From the NCBI RefSeq assembly GCF_041270065.1, contig NZ_CP065958.1:2542001-2606000 (forward strand): DNA of 64,000 bases. Reading direction: 5' to 3'. The notes beneath the pieces are model-generated. The model had not been told where the DNA came from. It did no database searches and was given only the letters and a program-made list of their open reading frames with translations. Origin of the DNA: Streptomyces fradiae (GTDB lineage: Bacteria > Actinomycetota > Actinomycetes > Streptomycetales > Streptomycetaceae). The position numbers were made by a program, and so were the translations under genes. This document shows, piece by piece, positions 57,574 through 64,000 of the stretch (its first letter is position 1; each line of letters begins with the position of its first letter).

Positions 57574-58719
57574 TCAACCCCCCCGGCTGATCAGGAGCAG
57601 CGCGCGGTCGTCGTTGACGTCCTTGGCGCAGGCCTCGATGAGGTGCCAGGCGGCGCCCTCGAAGCCGCCGGCGACATGGCGGTCGGCCTCGCCGGTGAGG
57701 CGGTCGATGCCCTCGGCGATGTCGCGGTCGGGACTCTCGACGAGGCCGTCGGTGAAGAGCATCAGGACGTCGCCGGGGCGCAGGGAGCCCTTGACCGGGT
57801 GGAACTCGGCGCCGTCGTACACGCCGAGCAGCGGTCCGTCGGCGTCCTTCTCCTCCCAGCGGCCGGTGCCGGCGTGCAGTTGGAGCGCGGGCAGATGGCC
57901 GGCGGAGAGGAGTTCGTAGTCGCCGGACTCCAGGTCGAGGACGAGGTGGACGGAGGTGGCGAAGCCCTCGTCCCAGTCCTGGCGGAGCAGATAGCCGTTG
58001 GCGGCGGGCAGGAAGCCGTGCGGGGGCAGCGAGCCGAGGAGACCGCCGAAGGCGCCGGAGAGCAGCAGGGCGCGGGAGCCGGCGTCCATGCCCTTGCCGG
58101 AGACGTCGGTGAGGACGACTTCGAGGGTGCGGCCGCCGTGGGTGCGGGCGGCGACGACGAAGTCGCCGGAGAAGGACTGGCCGCCGGCCGGGCGGAGCGC
58201 CATCTCGCGGTGCCAGCCGGCCGGCAGCCGGGGCAGCGCGCTCTGCACCCGGATGCGTTCGCGCAGGTCGAAGAGCATGGTGCCGCCGCGCCGCCAGGGC
58301 ACGCCGACGCGGGCCCGGAACTGGGCGATGAGCAGGCCGAAGAGTCCGCAGGCGGCGACGACGAGGACGGTGCCGGGGGTGACCCGGGCGGGGCCCTGGG
58401 TGTAGGGGCCGAGGACGACGGACTCGACGATGAGCGCGCCGGCCGCCGCAGCGTACAGGCCGAGCAGGCTGGCGGGCCGCAGCAGCAGCCCGCCGGCGAC
58501 GATCGGCAGGACGAGGGCGACGGGCGAGCACCACACCGGGTCGACGAGCGAGCCGGCGGTGATGGCGGGGACGGTGAGGAGGAGTCCGGCGAGCGCGATC
58601 CAGTCGGAGCCGTCGCCGCGGAAGTAGTCGACCCCGCTCCGGCGCAGCGCGACGCGGGCCCGGCGGGCGCGCCTGCGCATCCGGGCCGCGTACGAGTCCA
58701 CTGCGCCGCGACGTCCCAT
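57574..58719 (-). CDS. PP2C-type serine/threonine phosphatase (SpoIIE/RsbU-like), membrane
   Basis: 381 residues: about five TM helices in the first 140 residues, then the PPM catalytic domain with SGDFVVAARTHGGRTLEVVL, TDVSGKGMDAGSRALLLSGA and LMLFTDGLVESPDRD (metal-binding Asp residues). Such phosphatases act on anti-sigma-factor antagonists; the target is not known. Co-oriented with the HD gene. Confidence 0.9.
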   Translation of the reverse strand: MGRRGAVDSYAARMRRRARRARVALRRSGVDYFRGDGSDWIALAGLLLTVPAITAGSLVDPVWCSPVALVLPIVAGGLLLRPASLLGLYAAAAGALIVESVVLGPYTQGPARVTPGTVLVVAACGLFGLLIAQFRARVGVPWRRGGTMLFDLRERIRVQSALPRLPAGWHREMALRPAGGQSFSGDFVVAARTHGGRTLEVVLTDVSGKGMDAGSRALLLSGAFGGLLGSLPPHGFLPAANGYLLRQDWDEGFATSVHLVLDLESGDYELLSAGHLPALQLHAGTGRWEEKDADGPLLGVYDGAEFHPVKGSLRPGDVLMLFTDGLVESPDRDIAEGIDRLTGEADRHVAGGFEGAAWHLIEACAKDVNDDRALLLISRGG

Positions 58720-58826
58720 TGGCCTGGACCCTATCCACCCGGTCGGAGCTCGTGCAGGGGGACCCAGGTGACAACGTGTACGAAATCGGGTCGCGTCGGG
58801 TCAGGAGACGCTGATATCGATGGCAT

Positions 58827-60065
58827 ATGACGACTGAACTGCGGATGCTCGACGCTGCCGAGTGGGACGACTGGTACGCGGTCCTTGAACGCGCGTTCGG
58901 CGGCGTCCCGGAGGCCGACGAGGAGCGCAAGCTCTGGCAGGAGCTCACCGAGCACGAGCGGTTCCTCGGCGCCTGGGACGGGGACCGGTGCGTGGGCACG
59001 GCGGGCGCCTTCTCCTTCCGCCTGTCGGTGCCCGGCGGGCGCGTGGTGCCGGCGGCGGGCGTGACGATGGTGAGCGTGGCCGGCACGCACCGGCGGCGCG
59101 GGATCCTCACCTCGATGATGCGGCGCCAGCTGGAGGACGTACGGAGCTGGGGCGAGCCGCTGGCGGTCCTGACGGCCTCGGAGCCGGTGATCTACGGCCG
59201 CTTCGGCTACGGGGCGGCGACGTTCGCGGCGCACGCGACGATCGATACGACCCGGGTGCGGCTGGAGGTGCCGGAGGGCCCGGAGGGCGTGGACGGGATC
59301 GCGCTGCGGGTGACGACGCCGACGGAGGCGCTCGACGCGACCGAGGCGGTGTACGCGAAGCTGGTCGCCGGCCGGCCCGGGATGCTGGAGCGGCGCCCCG
59401 GCTGGGAGCGCCTTGCGCTGCTCGACCCGCCGGGCGACCGGGCGGGCGCCTCGCCGCGCCTGTGCGTGCTCGCGGAGCGGGACGGGGAGGTCGTCGGCTA
59501 CGCGCACTACGCGGTCAAGCCGGACTGGTCCTTCGCGGGCGCGGACGGCTCCGTGTCGGTGCACCAGCTGGCCGGGCTCGACCCGGTGGCGGAGGCGGCG
59601 CTGTGGCGGTACCTGTGCTCGGTGGACCTGACGGCGCGGGTGAAGGTGCACAGCCGGCCGGTGGACGACGCCTGGCAGCACCTGGTGTCGGACATCCGGC
59701 GCTGCGAGCCGACGCTGCGCGAGATCCTCTTCGTGCGGCTCGTGGACGTGGGCGGGGCGCTGGCGGCGCGGACGTATCAGGCGCCGGTGGATGTGGTGTT
59801 GGAGGTCGCGGACGCGTTCTGTCCGTGGAACGAGGGGCGTTGGCGGCTGACGGGGGACGGCACCGGAGCCAGTTGCGTCCGTACGGACGATCCTGCGGAT
59901 CTGGCGCTGTCCGTGCGGGAGTTGGGGGCGGCGTACCTGGGCGGCGTGTCGCTGGTGTCGCTGGCGGCGGCGGGGCGCGTGCGCGAGCTGCGGGCGGGGG
60001 CGTTGACGGAGGCGTCCGTCGCCTTCGGGTCGCCCGTGGCGCCGTGGTTGCCGCACGGGTTCTAG
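58827..60065 (+). CDS. GNAT N-acetyltransferase, Eis-like
   Basis: 412 residues. Residues about 1-150 form a GNAT domain with acetyl-CoA motif VSVAGTHRRRGILTSMMRRQ, then the second GNAT-like and sterol-carrier-type regions of the Eis family. The protein ends in HGF; in Eis, the C-terminal carboxylate lies in the active site. Eis enzymes acetylate amines such as aminoglycosides; the native substrate is unknown. Convergent with nei, 4 nt apart. Confidence 0.9.
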   Translation: MTTELRMLDAAEWDDWYAVLERAFGGVPEADEERKLWQELTEHERFLGAWDGDRCVGTAGAFSFRLSVPGGRVVPAAGVTMVSVAGTHRRRGILTSMMRRQLEDVRSWGEPLAVLTASEPVIYGRFGYGAATFAAHATIDTTRVRLEVPEGPEGVDGIALRVTTPTEALDATEAVYAKLVAGRPGMLERRPGWERLALLDPPGDRAGASPRLCVLAERDGEVVGYAHYAVKPDWSFAGADGSVSVHQLAGLDPVAEAALWRYLCSVDLTARVKVHSRPVDDAWQHLVSDIRRCEPTLREILFVRLVDVGGALAARTYQAPVDVVLEVADAFCPWNEGRWRLTGDGTGASCVRTDDPADLALSVRELGAAYLGGVSLVSLAAAGRVRELRAGALTEASVAFGSPVAPWLPHGF

Positions 60066-60069
60066 CGAG

Positions 60070-60888
60070 CTAGGACTGTTGGCACTCCGGGCACCAGAAC
60101 AGGTTCCGTGCCGCCAGTTCCGCCGTGCGGATCTCCGCGGTGCAGATGTGGCAGGGCTGGTGGGCGCGGCGGTAGACGTAGACCTCGCCGCCGTGGTCAT
60201 CGACGCGGGGTGGGCGGCCCATCGCCTCGGGGGTGTGTTCGGGGCGGACCGTGTCGATGCGGTTGAGGCGGACGCCCTCGCGCATCAGCATCGCCAGGTC
60301 GGCCCAGATCGCGTCCCACTCCCCCGGGGTGAGGTCCTTGCCCGCGCGGTACGGGTCGATGCCGTGCCGGAAGAGGACCTCGGCGCGGTAGACGTTGCCG
60401 ACGCCCGCGACGATCTTCTGGTCCATGAGGAGCGCGGCGACGGTCGTACGGGAGCGGGAGATGCGCTTCCAGGCGCGGCCGGGGTCGGCGTCGGCGCGGA
60501 GCGGGTCGGGGCCGAGGCGCTCGTGTATCGCCTGCTTCTCGGCGTCGGTGATGAGCGCACAGGTGGTGGGGCCGCGCAGGTCGACGTACGCGTCGGGGTT
60601 GGCCAGCCGCAGTCGGACGGTGTCCGTCGCGGGCGGGGCCGGGGCGTCGCCGAAGTTGACCTTGCCGAAGAGGCCGAGGTGGATGTGGACCCACTCGCCG
60701 CCCGGGAAGCCCGCGAAGCCGAGGAAGAGGTGCTTGCCGTGCGCCTCGGTGCGCTCCAGGACGGTGCCGTCGAGCAGGGCCGCCGAGTCGGCGAACTTGC
60801 CCTGGGGGCTGGAGACGCGCACGGACCGGCCGCCGAACCGTTCCCGGTAGTCGGCGGCCAGCCGGTGGATGGTGTGCCCTTCGGGCAT
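60070..60888 (-). CDS. nei: Formamidopyrimidine/endonuclease VIII DNA glycosylase
   Basis: 272 residues. Start MPEGHTIHRLA (P2/E3 catalytic pair), GKHLFLGFAG (Lys), H2TH motif KIVAGVGNVYRAEVLFRHGI, and the C-terminal zinc finger CHICTAEI/CPEC. It removes oxidised bases; the Fpg versus Nei choice cannot be made by eye, but MPEGHT favours Nei. ATG overlaps the rpiB stop by one nt. Confidence 0.93.
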   Translation of the reverse strand: MPEGHTIHRLAADYRERFGGRSVRVSSPQGKFADSAALLDGTVLERTEAHGKHLFLGFAGFPGGEWVHIHLGLFGKVNFGDAPAPPATDTVRLRLANPDAYVDLRGPTTCALITDAEKQAIHERLGPDPLRADADPGRAWKRISRSRTTVAALLMDQKIVAGVGNVYRAEVLFRHGIDPYRAGKDLTPGEWDAIWADLAMLMREGVRLNRIDTVRPEHTPEAMGRPPRVDDHGGEVYVYRRAHQPCHICTAEIRTAELAARNLFWCPECQQS

Positions 60889-61382
60889 CAGGCGGTGGGC
60901 TCCTGCGGGTGGTGGGCCGGGATGGCCGGGAGCTCGCCGGTGGTCTCGTACTTCGACAGCATGTCGATGCGGCGGGTGTGACGCTCGTCACCGGAGTACG
61001 GCGTGTTCAGGAAGATCTCGACGAACTTGGTCGCCTCTTCCTCGGAGTGCATCCGGGCGCCGACGGCGACCACGTTGGCGTTGTTGTGCTCGCGGCCGAG
61101 GGCGGCGGTCTGCTCGCTCCAGGCGAGGGCGGCACGGACGCCCTTGACCTTGTTGGCGGCGATCTGCTCGCCGTTGCCGGAGCCGCCGATCACGATGCCG
61201 AGGCTGCCCTCGTCGGCGGCGGTCTTCTCCGCGGCGCGCAGGCAGAACGGCGGGTAGTCGTCCTGGGCGTCGTAGATGTGGGGACCGCAGTCGACGGCCT
61301 CGTGGCCGTGGGCCTTCAGCCATTCGACGAGGTGGTTCTTGAGTTCGTAGCCGGCGTGATCGGAGCCGAGGTAGACGCGCAT
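60888..61382 (-). CDS. rpiB: Ribose-5-phosphate isomerase B
   Basis: 164 residues. SDHAGYELKNHLVEWLKAHG, GIVIGGSGNGEQIAANK and HNNANVVAVGARM define the family. The catalytic base is Glu of GNGEQ, as in the mycobacterial enzyme. It converts ribose-5-phosphate and ribulose-5-phosphate. Its stop overlaps the nei ATG by one base (TGATG). The promoter region is the 217-bp gap with the permease. Confidence 0.95.
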   Translation of the reverse strand: MRVYLGSDHAGYELKNHLVEWLKAHGHEAVDCGPHIYDAQDDYPPFCLRAAEKTAADEGSLGIVIGGSGNGEQIAANKVKGVRAALAWSEQTAALGREHNNANVVAVGARMHSEEEATKFVEIFLNTPYSGDERHTRRIDMLSKYETTGELPAIPAHHPQEPTA

Positions 61383-61451
61383 GTTCCGAGTGTGGCACGG
61401 CCGGGAGCGGGTAGCGGTCAGCGGGGTCGGGACCTCCGACAGGCCGTCGGA

Positions 61452-61488
61452 AGGACTTTGGTCCCGCCTGGTCTGGACCTTATGTCCC
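61452..61488. promoter_or_regulatory. Tandem DosR/OsdR-like boxes
   Basis: AGGACTTTGGTCCC (61452-61465) matches the DosR/DevR consensus GGGACTWWAGTCCC at 12 of 14 bases. TGGACCTTATGTCCC (61474-61488) is a weaker copy about two helical turns on, and TATGTCC recurs at 61492-61498. They lie between rpiB and the permease. OsdR is the Streptomyces counterpart. Confidence 0.5.
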
Positions 61489-61599
61489 GCATATGTCCTG
61501 AATCACGATCCGGAATCAACTCTTCCGTACCCACCGGTCGCCCTGTTTCATGTCTCCAGCTCGCGACCCGAGCACGCCCCCACACCGAAGGAAGCGTTC

Positions 61600-63060
61600 A
61601 TGAACACGCAGCCGACCCTGGCGAAGGAAGGCGGAGCCACCGGAAACCCCGGTGAAACCCAGCCCACCGACTCCAACGGCCTGAAGGCCGGGCTGAAGAA
61701 CCGCCACCTGTCGATGATCGCCATCGGCGGTGTCATCGGCGCCGGTCTCTTCGTCGGCTCCGGCTCCGGCATCGCCGCCGCCGGTCCCGCCATCCTCCTC
61801 TCCTACGCGCTCGTCGGCGCCATGGTCGTCTTCGTGATGCGGATGCTCGGCGAGATGGCCGCCGCCCGCCCCTCCTCCGGCTCCTTCTCCGCCTACGCGG
61901 ACCAGGCGCTCGGTCGCTGGGCCGGCTTCACCATCGGCTGGCTGTACTGGTTCTTCTGGGTGGTCGTGCTCGCCGTCGAGGCGACCGCCGGTGCCGTGAT
62001 CCTGGAGAGCTGGATCCCGGCCGTCCCGCAGTGGGCCTGGGCGCTCATCGTGATGGTCGTGCTCACCGCGACCAACCTCGGCTCCGTCGCCTCGTACGGC
62101 GAGTTCGAGTTCTGGTTCGCCGGCATCAAGGTCGTCGCCATCGGCGCCTTCGTGGTCATCGGCCTGCTCGCCGTCTTCGGCGTACTGCCCGGCTCGGACA
62201 ACCCGGGCGCCGGATTCGCGCATCTCACCGACGCCGGCGGGTTCTTCCCGATGGGCGCGGGCGCGATCCTCACCGGTGTGCTGATGGTCGTCTTCTCCTT
62301 CATGGGCTCCGAGATCGTCACCCTCGCCGCCGGCGAGTCGGAGGACCCGCAGCGCGCCGTCACCAAGGCCACCAACAGCGTGATCTGGCGGATCGGCGTC
62401 TTCTACCTGGGCTCGATCTTCGTCGTCCTCACCCTGCTGCCGTGGAACGACAAGTCGATCACCGAGAAGGGCTCGTACGTCGCGGCCCTCGACTCCATCG
62501 GCATCCCGGGCGCCGGCCAGATCATGAACGTGATCGTCCTGACCGCCGTCCTGTCCTGCCTGAACTCGGGCCTCTACACCGCCTCCCGCATGGCCTTCTC
62601 CCTCGGCCAGCGCGGTGACGCGCCCAAGGCCTTCGCCCGCACCAACACCCGCGGTGTCCCGGTGGCGGCGATCCTCGCCTCGGTGGTCTTCGGCTTCGTC
62701 GCGGTCTTCTTCAACTACTGGCGCCCGGACGACGTCTTCGCCTTCCTGCTGAACTCCTCCGGCGCGGTGGCGCTGTTCGTGTGGCTGGTCATCTGCCTCA
62801 CCCAGCTGCGGATGCGGAAGATCATCCTGCGCGAGTCGCCGGAGAAGCTCGTCGTGAAGATGTGGCTCTTCCCGTACCTGACCTATGCCACCGCCGCGAT
62901 GATCGTCTTCGTCCTCGGCTACATGGTCTACGACGGCGGCAGCAACCGTGAGCAGGTCGTGCTCTCGCTGCTCGTCGCGGCGCTCGTCCTGGCGATCGGC
63001 CTGGTCAAGGACCGGGTCCGGAAGTCCAAGGCGCAGTCGGAGCTCGTCGACACGGTCTGA
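61600..63060 (+). CDS. Amino-acid permease (APC/AAT family)
   Basis: 486 residues, twelve TM helices. IAIGGVIGAGLFVGSGSGIA is the family TM1 signature, with GEMAAARPSSGSFSAYA (TM2-3 loop) and YTASRMAFSLGQRGDAPKAF. It is close to GABA/amino-acid permeases. ATG 61600 has GAAGGAAG five nt upstream, so upstream frames back to 61381 are not part of it. It runs divergently from rpiB over OsdR-like boxes. Confidence 0.93.
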   Translation: MNTQPTLAKEGGATGNPGETQPTDSNGLKAGLKNRHLSMIAIGGVIGAGLFVGSGSGIAAAGPAILLSYALVGAMVVFVMRMLGEMAAARPSSGSFSAYADQALGRWAGFTIGWLYWFFWVVVLAVEATAGAVILESWIPAVPQWAWALIVMVVLTATNLGSVASYGEFEFWFAGIKVVAIGAFVVIGLLAVFGVLPGSDNPGAGFAHLTDAGGFFPMGAGAILTGVLMVVFSFMGSEIVTLAAGESEDPQRAVTKATNSVIWRIGVFYLGSIFVVLTLLPWNDKSITEKGSYVAALDSIGIPGAGQIMNVIVLTAVLSCLNSGLYTASRMAFSLGQRGDAPKAFARTNTRGVPVAAILASVVFGFVAVFFNYWRPDDVFAFLLNSSGAVALFVWLVICLTQLRMRKIILRESPEKLVVKMWLFPYLTYATAAMIVFVLGYMVYDGGSNREQVVLSLLVAALVLAIGLVKDRVRKSKAQSELVDTV

Positions 63061-63091
63061 ACCGCGATCACCGTCCGAACCGCGATCACCG
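63059..63091. repeat. 15-bp direct repeat after permease stop
   Basis: GAACCGCGATCACCG occurs at 63059-63073 and 63077-63091, period 18 bp, the first copy overlapping the permease stop. Probably a local duplication. Confidence 0.6.
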
Positions 63092-63102
63092 CGATCGCTT
63101 CC

Positions 63103-63129
63103 CATACCTGACGGAGGCTGTCAGGTATG
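63103..63129. promoter_or_regulatory. 10-bp palindromic element between permease and oxidoreductase
   Basis: CATACCTGAC (63103-63112), loop of 7, GTCAGGTATG (63120-63129), perfect. It holds GGAGG and ends at an in-frame ATG at 63127, so it may be an operator or an RBS-masking hairpin. Confidence 0.4.
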
Positions 63130-63132
63130 AGG

Positions 63133-63185
63133 CGGAAGCTCTCCGTACACCCACCCCCTCGGGAACGGAGAGCTTCCGTGTTTTT
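63133..63185 (+). terminator. Stem-loop with T-run overlapping the next start codon
   Basis: CGGAAGCTCTCCGT (63133-63146) pairs perfectly with ACGGAGAGCTTCCG (63165-63178), loop 18 nt, followed by T5 at 63181-63185. It has the form of an intrinsic terminator for the permease but covers the GGAG and GTG start of the oxidoreductase gene. Confidence 0.6.
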
Positions 63186-64000
63186 CCAGACCGCCTTCGC
63201 CGTCCGGCCCGACCGCCTCGTCTCCGCCACCGGGCCGGAGGACGTCCGTGCCGCCGTGCGGTACGCCGCCGAGCACGGCCTGTCCGTCACCGTCACCAGC
63301 ACCGGGCACGGGCTCGGCGGGCCCGTCGAGGGCGGGGTCCTGATCGACACCCGGGCCATGGACGGGGTCGAGGTCGACCCGGTGGCCCGCACCGCGCGGA
63401 TCGGCGCCGGGGCGCGCTGGGGGCAGGTGGTCGAGGCGGCCGCGCCGCACGGCCTGGCCCCGCTGAACGGCTCCTCGCCGGGCGTCGGCGCGGTCGGCTA
63501 TCTCCTCGGCGGCGGGCTCGGGATCCTGGGCCGGACCCACGGCTGGGCCGCCGACCGGGTGCGCGCGGTCGACCTGGTGACGGCGGACGGCGCCGTGCGA
63601 CGCCTGGTGCCGGGAGATGCGGCGTTCGGAGCGCTGCTCGGCGGCGGAGCCGTGCACCGGTTCGGCGTGGTCACCGAGGTGACCGTCGACCTGGTGCCGG
63701 TCGCGCGGCTCTACGGCGGCTCGATCGCCTTCGACGGGGCGGCGGTGGACCCGGCCGGGCTGCTGCGGGGGTACGTGCGCTGGGCCGAGGGCCTGCCGGC
63801 CGCCCTGACCTCCTCGCTCGCCGCGCTCGTCCACCCCGACGCGCCCGCTCTGCCGCCGCGGCTGCGCGGGCGGTACGTGCTCTCGGTGCGGGTCGCCTTC
63901 ACGGGGGACGCCGTCGAGGGCGAGCGCCTGGTGGCGCCGCTGCGGGCGCTCGGACCCGCGCTCTCGGACTCGCTGCGGGAGCTCCCGTACAGCGAGAGCC
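63178..64000 (+). CDS. FAD-binding oxidoreductase (PCMH/BBE type), partial
   Basis: Visible N-terminal 274 residues; the gene continues beyond the window. FAD-binding PCMH domain: FAVRPDRLVSATGPEDVRAA, VTSTGHGLGGPVEG (probable FAD-linking His), GVGAVGYLLGGGLGILGRTH. Family members usually have 20 to 40 more N-terminal residues before this region. Start GTG 63178 has GGAG seven nt ahead. The in-frame ATG 63127, with GGAGG nine nt ahead, is an alternative that would add 17 residues. Substrate unknown. The start lies under a hairpin. Confidence 0.85.
   Translation, partial: MFFQTAFAVRPDRLVSATGPEDVRAAVRYAAEHGLSVTVTSTGHGLGGPVEGGVLIDTRAMDGVEVDPVARTARIGAGARWGQVVEAAAPHGLAPLNGSSPGVGAVGYLLGGGLGILGRTHGWAADRVRAVDLVTADGAVRRLVPGDAAFGALLGGGAVHRFGVVTEVTVDLVPVARLYGGSIAFDGAAVDPAGLLRGYVRWAEGLPAALTSSLAALVHPDAPALPPRLRGRYVLSVRVAFTGDAVEGERLVAPLRALGPALSDSLRELPYSES

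Overview
The window is chromosomal DNA of a Streptomyces or very close relative. The evidence is extreme G+C and third-codon-position bias, frequent GTG starts and GTGA/TGATG start-stop overlaps, and a gene order (rsfS, nadD, proA, proB, obgE-rpmA-rplU, rne, rodA-pbp2-mreDCB, ndk, folC, valS, clpX, clpP2-clpP1, tig, nei, rpiB) that I recognise as the conserved core-chromosome order of streptomycetes.

Layout. 1-1330: a DHA2-type MFS exporter (cut by the window edge) divergent from an HTH/MmyB-type regulator with an in-frame TTA codon. 1412-8701: tRNA-Ala, a histidine phosphatase, rsfS, an LCP-type cell-wall protein, nadD, two small membrane proteins, an M48 protease and two one-TM proteins sharing an N-terminal motif. 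8791-11973: proA, a small conserved protein, proB. 12119-24172: a surface-glycan cluster with galE, all four dTDP-rhamnose genes, a flippase, a DUF2304 protein, two family-2 glycosyltransferases, a glycosyltransferase/TagF fusion and a large membrane protein. It plausibly makes a teichoic-acid-like wall polymer, which the LCP protein may help attach. 24242-31347: obgE, rpmA, rplU, galU and an RNase E/G gene with an apparent 1-nt frameshift. 31583-37256: two radical-SAM-family genes separated by a gene for a protein with 64-residue Trp/Gly-rich repeats, then a CYTH-CHAD gene. 37281-43581: the lateral-wall/spore-wall genes rodA, pbp2, mreD, mreC, mreB. 43899-50598: ndk, a 167-bp MITE, a DUF4233 gene, folC, an orphan histidine kinase and valS. 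50737-56248: a PYGQ-rich membrane protein, then clpX, clpP2, clpP1 and tig. 56413-64000: tRNA-Pro and tRNA-Gly, a 64-aa membrane protein, an HD hydrolase, a PP2C phosphatase, an Eis-like acetyltransferase, nei, rpiB, an amino-acid permease and the start of an FAD oxidoreductase.

Most of this is housekeeping DNA, and no defence island, prophage or CRISPR is visible. The points most worth a second look are: the pair of consensus DnaA boxes at 5725-5751; the MITE at 44343-44509; the OsdR/DosR-like boxes at 61452-61488; the hairpin with a U-tract over the start of the last gene (63133-63185); the rne frameshift at 30948-30954; the 64-residue repeat protein between the two radical-SAM genes; the composite rhamnose/galactose/TagF glycan locus; and the LCP protein without the usual PRD motif.
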